Below, one piece after another: positions 55,320-64,000 of a stretch of DNA of 64,000 nucleotides. Where the stretch lies: the NCBI RefSeq assembly GCF_950295315.1, contig NC_080177.1, positions 83,563,094 through 83,627,093 on the forward strand, given 5' to 3'. Numbering within the stretch: the first letter of the stretch is position 1; the number at the start of each line of letters is the position of its first letter. Source of the stretch: Erinaceus europaeus (Eukaryota; Chordata; Mammalia; Eulipotyphla; Erinaceidae). A program made the position numbers and the translations under genes. The notes under the pieces were generated by a model. The model made no database searches, was not told where the DNA came from, and saw only the letters and a list, made by a program, of their open reading frames with translations.

Positions 55320-56550
55320 TGTCTCCTCTATGTCTCCCTCTATGTCTCCTCTATGTCTCCTCTATGTCTCCTCTATGTCTCCTCTATGTCTCCCTCTATG
55401 TCTCCCTCTATGTCTCCTCTATGTCTCCTCTATGTCTCCCTCTATGACTCCCTCTATGTCTCCCTCTATGTCTCCCTCTATGTCTCCCTCTATGTCTCCC
55501 TCTATGTCTCCCTCTATGTCTCCTCTATGTCTCCTCTATGTCTCCCTCTATGTCTCCCTCTATGTCTCTATGTCTCCCTCTATGTCTCCTCTATGTCTCC
55601 TCTATGTCTCCCTCTATGTCTCCCTCTATGTCTCCCTCTATGTCTCCCTCTATGTCTCCCTCTATGTCTCCTCTATGTCTCCCTCTATGTCTCCCTCTAT
55701 GTCTCCCTCTATGTCTCCTCTATGTCTCCTCTATGTCTCCCTCTATGTCTCCCTCTATGTCTCCCTCTATGTCTCCCTCTATGTCTCCCTCTATGTCTCC
55801 TCTATGTCTCCCTCTATGTCTCCTCTATGTCTCCTCTATGTCTCCCTCTATGTCTCCCTCTATGTCTCCTCTATGTCTCCCTCTATGTCTCCCTCTATGT
55901 CTCCCTCTATGTCTCCCTCTATGTCTCCTCTATGTCTCCCTCTATGTCTCCTCTATGTCTCCCTCTATGACTCCCTCTATGTCTCCCTCTATGTCTCCCT
56001 CTATGTCTCCTCTATGTCTCCTCTATGTCTCCCTCTATGTCTCCCTCTATGTCTCCCTCTATGTCTCCTCTATGTCTCCCTCTATGTCTCCTCTATGTCT
56101 CCCTCTATGACTCCCTCTATGTCTCCCTCTATGTCTCCCTCTATGTCTCCCTCTATGTCTCCTCTATGTCTCCTCTATGTCTCCCTCTATGTCTCCTCTA
56201 TGTCTCCTCTATGTCTCCCTCTATGTCTCCCTCTATGTCTCCCTCTATGTCTCCTCTATGTCTCCCTCTATGTCTCCTCTATGTCTCCCTCTATGACTCC
56301 CTCTATGTCTCCCTCTATGTCTCCTCTATGTCTCCTCTATGTCTCCCTCTATGTCTCCCTCTATGTCTCCCTCTATGTCTCCCTCTATGTCTCCTCTATG
56401 TCTCCCTCTATGTCTCCTCTATGTCTCCCTCTATGTCTCCTCTATGTCTCCTCTATGTCTCCCTCTATGTCTCCTCTATGTCCCCTCTATGTCTCCTCTA
56501 TGTCTCGTCTATGTCTCCCTCAATGTCTCCTCTATGTCTCCTCTATGTCT
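55320..56550. repeat. higher-order block, copy 2
   Basis: Counterpart of 52260-53480, separated from it by a few unit-sized indels, including the shortened unit tatgtctctatgtctcc near 55561. Confidence 0.88.
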
Positions 56551-59500
56551 CCCTCTATGTCTCCTCTATGTCTCCCTCTATGTCTCCCTCTATGTCTCCT
56601 CTATGTCTCCCTCTATGTCTCCCTCTATGTCTCCCTCTATGTCTCCTCTATGTCTCCCTCTATGTCTCCTCTATGTCTCCCTCTATGTCTCCCTCTATGT
56701 CTCCTCTATGTCTCCCTCTATGTCTCCCTCTATGTCTCCCTCTATGTCTCCTCTATGTCTCCCTCTATGACTCCCTCTATGACTCCCTCTATGTCTCCTC
56801 TATGTCTCCTCTATGTCTCCTCTCTATGTCTCCCTCTATGTCTCCTCTATGTCTCCCTCTATGTCTCCTCTATGTCTCCCTCTATGACTCCCTCTATGTC
56901 TCCCTCTATGTCTCCTCTATGTCTCCCTCTATGTCTCCCTCTATGACTCCCTCTATGACTCCCTCTATGTCTCCCTCTATGTCTCCCTCTATGTCTCCTC
57001 TATGTCTCCTCTATGTCTCCCTCTATGTCTCCTCTATGTCTCCCTCTATGTCTCCTCTATGTCTCCCTCTATGTCTCCTCTATGACTCCCTCTATGTCTC
57101 CCTCTATGTCTCCCTCTATGTCTCCCTCTATGTCTCCCTCTATGTCTCCCTCTATGTCTCCTCTATGTCTCCCTCTATGTCTCCCTCTATGTCTCCCTCT
57201 ATGTCTCCCTCTATGTCTCCCTCTATGTCTCCCTCTATGTCTCCTCTATGTCTCCCTCTATGTCTGCCTCTATGTCTCCCTCTATGTCTCCCTCTATGTC
57301 TCCCTCTATGACTCCCTCTATGTATCCTCTATGTCTCCCTCTATGTCTCCCTCTATGTCTCCCTCTATGTCTCCCTCTATGTCTCCCTCTATGTCTCCTC
57401 TATGTCTCCTCTATGTCTCCCTCTATGTCTCCCTCTATGTCTCCCTCTATGTCTCCCTCTATGTCTCCCTCTATGTCTCCCTCTATGTCTCCTCTATGTC
57501 TCCCTCTATGTCTCCCTCTATGTCTCCCTCTATGTCTCCCTCTATGTCTCCTCTATGTCTCCTCTATGTCTCCCTCTATGTCTCCCTCTATGTCTCCCTC
57601 TATGTCTCCCTCTATGTCTCCCTCTATGTCTCCTCTATGTCTCCTCTATGTCTCCCTCTATGTCTCCTCTATGTCTCCTCTATGTCTCCTCTATGTCTCC
57701 TCTATGTCTCCTCTATGTCTCCCTCTATGTCTCCCTCTATGACTCCCTCTATGTCTCCTCTATGTCTCCTCTATGTCTCCTCTATGTCTCCCTCTATGAC
57801 TCCCTCTATGTCTCCTCTATGTCTCCCTCTATGTCTCCCTCTATGTCTCCTCTATGTCTCCCTCTATGTCTCCCTCTATGTCTCCCTCTATGTCTCCTCT
57901 ATGTCTCCTCTATGTCTCCCTCTATGTCTCCTCTATGTCTCCCTCTATGTCTCCTCTATGTCTCCTCTATGTCTCCTCTATGTCTCCCTCTATGTCTCCC
58001 TCTATGTCTCCTCTATGTCTCCCTCTATGTCTCCTCTATGTCTCCTCTATGTCTCCTCTATGTCTCCCTCTATGTCTCCCTCTATGTCTCCTCTATGTCT
58101 CCTCTATGTCTCCCTCTATGTCTCCTCTATGTCTCCTCTATGTCTCCCTCTATGTCTCCCTCTATGTCTCCCTCTATGTCTCCTCTATGTCTCCCTCTAT
58201 GTCTCCTCTATGTCTCCTCTATGTCTCCTCTATGTCTCCCTCTATGTCTCCTCTATGTCTCCTCTATGTCTCCTCTATGTCTCCTCTATGTCTCCTCTAT
58301 GTCTCCCTCTATGTCTCCCTCTATGTCTCCCTCTATGTCTCCTCTATGTCTCCTCTATGTCTCCTCTATGTCTCCTCTATGTCTCCTCTATGTCTCCCTC
58401 TATGTCTCCCTCTATGTCTCCTCTATGTCTCCTCTATGTCTCCCTCTATGTCTCCTCTATGTCTCCTCTATGTCTCCTCTATGTCTCCCTCTATGTCTCC
58501 CTCTATGTCTCCTCTATGTCTCCTCTATGTCTCCTCTATGTCTCCCTCTATGTCTCCTCTATGTCTCCCTCTATGTCTCCCTCTATGTCTCCCTCTATGT
58601 CTCCCTCTATGTCTCCCTCTATGTCTCCCTCTATGTCTCCCTCTATGTCTCCTCTATGTCTCCTCTATGTCTCCCTCTATGTCTCCCTCTATGTCTCCCT
58701 CTATGTCTCCCTCTATGTCTCCTCTATGTCTCCTATGTCTCCCTCTATGTCTCCCTCTATGTCTCCTCTATGTCTCCTCTATGTCTCCCTCTATGTCTCC
58801 CTCTATGTCTCCCTCTATGTCTCCTCTATGTCTCCTCTATGTCTCCTCTATGTCTCCCTCTATGTCTCCTCTATGTCTCCCTCTATGTCTCCCTCTATGT
58901 CTCCTCTATGTCTCCTCTATGTCTCCTCTATGTCTCCCTCTATGTCTCCCTCTATGTCTCCTCTATGTCTCCCTCTATGTCTCCCTCTATGTCTCCTCTA
59001 TGTCTCCCTCTATGTCTCCTCTATGTCTCCTCTATGTCTCCCTCTATGTCTCCTCTATGTCTCCCTCTATGTCTCCCTCTATGTCTCCCTCTATATCTCC
59101 TCTATGTCTCCTCTATGTCTCCCTCTATGTCTCCCTCTATGTCTCCTCTATGTCTCCCTCTATGTCTCCTCTATGTCTCCTCTATGTCTCCTCTATGTCT
59201 CCTCTATGTCTCCTCTATGTCTCCCTCTATGTCTCCCTCTATGTCTCCCTCTATGTCTCCCTCTATGTCTCCTCTATGTCTCCCTCTATGTCTCCTCTAT
59301 GTCTCCCTCTATGTCTCCTCTATGTCTCCCTCTATGTCTCCCTCTATGTCTCCTCTATGTCTCCTCTATGTCTCCCTCTATGTCTCCCTCTATGTCTCCT
59401 CTATGTCTCCCTCTATGTCTCCTCTATGTCTCCTCTATGTCTCCCTCTATGTCTCCTCTATGTCTCCCTCTATGTCTCCTCTATGTCTCCTCTATGTCTC

Positions 59501-59711
59501 CTCTATGTCTCCCTCTATGTCTCCCTCTATGTCTCCTCTATGTCTCCTCTATGACTCCTCTATGTCTCCCTCTATGTCTCCTCTATGTCTCCCTCTATGT
59601 CTCCTCTATGTCTCCTCTATGTCTCCTCTATGTCTCCCTCTATGTCTCCTCTATGTCTCCCTCTATGTCTCCCTCTATGTCTCCTCTATGTCTCCTCTAT
59701 GTCTCCTCTAT

Positions 59712-59911
59712 NNNNNNNNNNNNNNNNNNNNNNNNNNNNNNNNNNNNNNNNNNNNNNNNNNNNNNNNNNNNNNNNNNNNNNNNNNNNNNNNNNNNNNNNN
59801 NNNNNNNNNNNNNNNNNNNNNNNNNNNNNNNNNNNNNNNNNNNNNNNNNNNNNNNNNNNNNNNNNNNNNNNNNNNNNNNNNNNNNNNNNNNNNNNNNNNN
59901 NNNNNNNNNNN
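59712..59911. other. assembly gap (200 N)
   Basis: Exactly 200 N inside the satellite, a conventional placeholder length. The true number of missing units is unknown, and the flanking satellite has different variant content on each side. Confidence 0.99.
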
Positions 59912-62900
59912 CTATGTCTCCCTCTATGTCTCCTCTATGTCTCCCTCTATGTCTCCTCTATGTCTTCCTCTATGTCTCCTCTATGTCTCCCTCTATGTCT
60001 CCCTCTATGTCTCCCTCTATGTCTCCTCTATGTCTCCCTCTATGTCTCCCTCTATGTCTCCTTCTATGTCTCCTCTATGTCTCCCTCTATGTCTCCCTCT
60101 ATGTCTCCCTCTATGTCTCCTCTATGTCTCCCTCTATGTCTCCTCTATGTCTCCTCTATGTCTCCTCTATGTCTCCCTCTATGTCTCCCTCTATGTCTCC
60201 CTCTATGTCTCCCTCTATGTCTCCCTCTATGTCTCCTCTTTGTCTCCTCTATGTCTCCTCTATGTCTCCTCTATGTCTCCTCTATGTCTCCCTCTATGTC
60301 TCCTCTTTGTCTCCTCTATGTCTCCCTCTATGTCTCCTCTATGTCTCCCTCTATGTCTCCCTCTATGTCTCCTCTATGTCTCCCTCTATGTCTCCCTCTA
60401 TGTCTCCTCTATGTCTCCTCTATGTCTCCCTCTATGTCTCCTCTATGTCTCCTCTATGTCTCCCTCTATGTCTCCTCTATGTCTCCTCTATGTCTCCCTC
60501 TATGTCTCCTCTTTCTCTCCTCTATGTCTCCCTCTATGTCTCCTCTATGTCTCCCTGTATGTCTCCCTCTATGTCCCCTCTATGTCTCCCTCTATGTCTC
60601 CTCTATGTCTCCTCTATGTCTCCCTCTATGTCTCCTCTATGTCTCCCTCTATGTCTCCTCTATGTCTCCTCTATGTCTCCTCTATGTCTCCCTCTATGTC
60701 TCCTCTATGTCTCCTCTATGTCTCCCTCTATGTCTCCCTCTATGTCTCCCTCTATGTCTCCTCTATGTCTCCCTCTATGTCTCCTCTATGTCTCCCTCTA
60801 TGTCTCCTCTATGTCTCCCTCTATGTCTCCTCTATGTCTCCTCTATGTCTCCCTCTATGTCTCCCTCTATGTCTCCCTCTATGTCTCCCTCTATGTCTCC
60901 TCTATGTCTCCTCTATGTCTCCTCTATGTCTCCCTCTATGTCTCCTCTATGTCTCCCTCTATGTCTCCTCTATGTCTCCTCTATGTCTCCTCTATGTCTC
61001 CCTCTATGTCTCCTCTATGTCTCCCTCTATGTCTCCTCTATGTCTCCTCTATGTCTCCCTCTATGTCTCCTCTATGTCTCCCTCTATGTCTCCTCTATGT
61101 CTCCTCTATGTCTCCTCTATGTCTCCCTCTATGTCTCCCTCTATGTCTCCCTCTATGTCTCCCTCTATGTCTTCTCTATGTCTCCTCTATGTCTCCCTCT
61201 ATGTCTCCCTCTATGTCTCCCTCTATGTCTCCTCTATGTCTCCCTCTATGTCTCCTCTATGTCTCCCTCTATGTCTCCTCTATGTCTCCTCTATGTCTCC
61301 TCTATGTCTCCCGCTATGTCTCCTCTATGTCTCCTCTATGTCTCCTCTATGTCTCCCTCTATGTCTCCTCTATGTCTCCTCTATGTCTCCCTCTATGTCT
61401 CCTCTATGTCTCCCTCTATGTCTCCTCTATGTCTCCCTCTATGTCTCCCTCTATGTCTCCTCTATGTCTCCTCTATGTCTCCCTCTATGTCTCCTCTATG
61501 TCTCCCTCTATGTCTCCCTCTATGTCTCCTATATGTCTCCTATATGTCTCCTCTATGTCTCCCTCTATGTCTCCCTCTATGTCTCCTCTATGTCTCCCTC
61601 TATGTCTCCTCTATGTCTCCCTCTATGTCTCCCTCTATGTCTCCTCTATGTCTCCTCTATGTCTCCCTCTATGTCTCCCTCTATGTCTCCCTCTATGTCT
61701 CCCTCTATGTCTCCCTCTATGTCTCCCTCTATGTCTCCCTCTATGTCTCCCTCTATGTCTCCCTCTATGTCTCCCTCTATGTCTCCCTCTATGTCTCCTC
61801 TATGTCTCCTCTATGTCTCCCTCTATGTCTCCCTCTATGTCTCCTCTATGTCTCCTCTATGTCTCCCTCTATGTCTCCCTCTATGTCTCCTCTATGTCTC
61901 CTTCTATGTCTCCTCTATGTCTCCTCTATGTCTCCTCTATGTCTCCTCTATGTCTCCTCTATGTCTCCTCTATGTCTCCCTCTATGTCTCCTCTATGTCT
62001 CCTCTATGTCTCCTCTATGTCTCCCTCTATGTCTCCCTCTATGTCTCCTCTATGTCTCCCTCTATGTCTCCTCTATGTCTCCTCTATGTCTCCTCTATGT
62101 CTCCTCTATGTCTCCCTATATGTCTCCTCTATGTCTCCTCTATGTCTCCCTCTATGTCTCCTCTATGTCTCCTCTATGTCTCCTCTATGTCTCCCTCTAT
62201 GTCTCCTCTATGTCTCCTCTATGGCTCCTCTATGTCTCCCTCTATGTCTCCCTCTATGTCTCCTCTATGTCTCCCTCTATGTCTCCTCTATGTCTCCTCT
62301 ATGTCTCCTCTATGTCTCCCTCTATGTCTCCTCTATGGCTCCTCTATGGCTCCTCTATGTCTCCCTCTATGTCTCCCTCTATGTCTCCTCTATGTCTCCC
62401 TCTATGTCTCCTCTATGTCTCCTCTATGTCTCCTCTATGTCTCCTCTATGTCTCCCTCTATGTCTACTCTATGTCTCCCTCTATGTCTCCTCTTTGTCTC
62501 CTCTATGTCTCCTCTATGTCTCCCTCTATGTCTCCTCTATGTCTCCTCTATGTCTCCTCTATGTCTCCTCTATGTCTCCTCTATGTCTCCCTCTATGTCT
62601 CCCTCTATGTCTCCCTCTATGTCTCCCTCTATGTCTCCCTCTATGTCTCCTCTATGTCTCCCTCTATGTCTCCTCTATGTCTCCCTCTATGTCTCCTCTT
62701 TGTCTCCTCTATGTCTCCCTCTATGTCTCCTCTATGTCTCCTCTATGTCTCCCTCTATGTCTCCCTCTATGTCTCCTCTATGTCTCCCTCTATGTCTCCT
62801 CTATGTCTCCTCTATGTCTCCTCTATGTCTCCTCTATGTCTCCGTATATGTCTCCTCTATGTCTCCTCTATGTCTCCCTCTATGTCTCCTCTATGTCTCC

Positions 62901-64000
62901 TCTATGTCTCCCTCTATGTCTCCCTCTATGTCTCCCTCTATGTCTCCTCTATGTCTCCCTCTATGTCTCCTCTATGTCTCCTCTATGTCTCCTCTATGTC
63001 TCCCTCTTTGTCTCCTCTTTGTCTCCTCTATGTCTCCTCTATGTCTCCCTCTATGTCTCCTCTATGTCTCCTCTATGTCTCCTCTATGTCTCCTCTATGT
63101 CTCCTCTATGTCTCCCTCTATGTCTCCTCTATGTCTCCTCTATGTCTCCTCTATGTCTCCTCTATGTCTCCCTCTATGTCTCCCTCTATGTCTCCCTCTA
63201 TGTCTCCTTCTATGTCTCCCTCTATGTCTCCCTCTATGTCTCCCTCTATGTCTCCCTCTATGTCTCCTCTATGTCTCCCTCTATGTCTCCTCTATGTCTC
63301 CTCTATGTCTCCTCTATGTCTCCCTCTATGTCTCCCTCTATGTCTCCCTCTATGTCTCCCTCTATGTCTCCCTCTATGTCTCCTCTTTGTCTCCTCTATG
63401 TCTCCCTCTATGTCTCCTCTATGTCTCCTCTATGTCTCCCTCTATGTCTCCCTCTATGTCTCCTCTATGTCTCCTCTATGTCTCCCTCTATGTCTCCCTC
63501 TATGTCTCCTCTATGTCTCCTCTATGTCTCCCTCTATGTCTCCTCTATGTCTCCCTCTATGTCTCCTCTATGTCTCCTCTATGTCTCCCTCTATGTCTCC
63601 TCTATGTCTCCCTCTATGTCTCCCTCTATGTCTCCTCTATGTCTCCTCTATGTCTCCTCTATGTCTCCTCTATGTCTCCTCTATGTCTCCCTCTATGTCT
63701 CCTCTATGTCTCCCTCTATGTCTCCTCTATGTCTCCCTCTATGTCTCCTCTATGTCTCCCTCTATGTCTCCCTCTATGTCTCCCTCTATGTCTCCTCTAT
63801 GTCTCCCTCTATGTCTCCCTCTATGTCTCCTTCTATGTCTCCCTCTATGTCTCCCTCTATGTCTCCCTCTATGTCTCCCTCTATGTCTCCTCTATGTCTC
63901 CCTCTATGTCTCCTCTATGTCTCCTCTATGTCTCCTCTATGTCTCCCTCTATGTCTCCCTCTATGTCTCCCTCTATGTCTCCCTCTATGTCTCCCTCTAT

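Larger units (their letters stand above)
47720..64000. repeat. 11/12-bp pyrimidine satellite, SINE-derived, >16 kb
   Basis: About 1,400 tandem units of ctatgtctccct (12 bp) or ctatgtctcct (11 bp), reaching the window end with no right boundary. The unit resembles the SINE body phrase ctccctctctatctcccc seen in family B. Variants are local: tatgactcc from about 50.3 to 59.6 kb, ctttgtctcc and atggctcc only after the gap. A block of at least 1.2 kb is repeated about 3.06 kb downstream. Because neither unit contains a stop in any plus-strand frame and every unit contains ATG, frames of up to 867 aa arise. They stop only at variants such as ctctatgactcc or ctctaagtctcc. None is a gene. Confidence 0.98.

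Noticed and set aside
47716..59554. Very long open frames (up to 867 aa) of Met-Ser-Pro, Leu-Pro-Leu-Cys and Ser-Leu-Tyr-Val repeats
   Set aside because: They follow from a stop-free 11/12-bp satellite, occur in all three plus frames, and shift frame whenever an 11-bp unit occurs. No gene structure is present.
47720..64000. Telomeric repeat or known centromeric satellite
   Set aside because: No TTAGGG units, and the unit does not resemble any satellite I recall. Location on the chromosome cannot be judged.

Overview
This is a non-coding, repeat-dominated stretch of a mammalian nuclear genome. The organism is most likely a hedgehog (Erinaceus or a close relative). The basis is the set of tRNA-derived SINEs scattered through the first 47.7 kb, with heads such as gggagtcgggcggtagcgca, GGTTCGAGCCC B boxes, a long pyrimidine-rich body and (N)AATAAATAAA tails. 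They match my memory of the erinaceid SINEs but were not checked against a database. I found no convincing host protein-coding exon, no RNA gene outside SINE heads, and no CRISPR or bacterial feature. Nearly all long open frames lie in tandem repeats or SINEs.

Layout. 1-6430: LINE 3' ends, several SINEs and undistinguished AT-rich sequence. 6430-8662: a C-rich 12/13-bp minisatellite with a higher-order repeat of about 520 bp. 8.9-11.4 kb: SINEs and CA/CT microsatellites. 11450-14111: a complete, very young LTR retroelement. It has two 426-bp LTRs differing at only 2 sites, a CCAGAG target duplication, a tRNA-Lys-type primer site and a polypurine tract. Its 1.8-kb interior shows no recognisable gag, pro, pol or env, so it looks like a non-autonomous ERV2-type element comparable in design to mouse ETn. 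14.3-39.5 kb: SINE-rich DNA with L1 fragments (one 5'-inverted), an older solo LTR related to the young element (about 25376-25793), and SINE-in-SINE nests. 39838-40220: a 10-bp purine minisatellite, 31 units of it perfect, grown at the 3' end of a SINE. 40.2-47.6 kb: more SINEs, a MIR and a local duplication.

47720-64000: a satellite of about 1,400 units of 11 or 12 bp (ctatgtctcct / ctatgtctccct) that runs off the window end and is broken by a 200-bp assembly gap (59712-59911). Its left edge merges into the pyrimidine tract of a SINE, so the satellite appears to have been born from a SINE body. Inside it there are diagnostic-variant domains, a unit of about 140 bp and a duplication of about 3.06 kb.

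The common theme is that pyrimidine- or purine-rich SINE bodies and tails seed tandem repeats, several of them very recently amplified. The strongest candidates for something undescribed are the SINE-derived satellite with nested higher-order structure and the young ETn-like element, which carries a Kozak-context open frame with an internal duplication.
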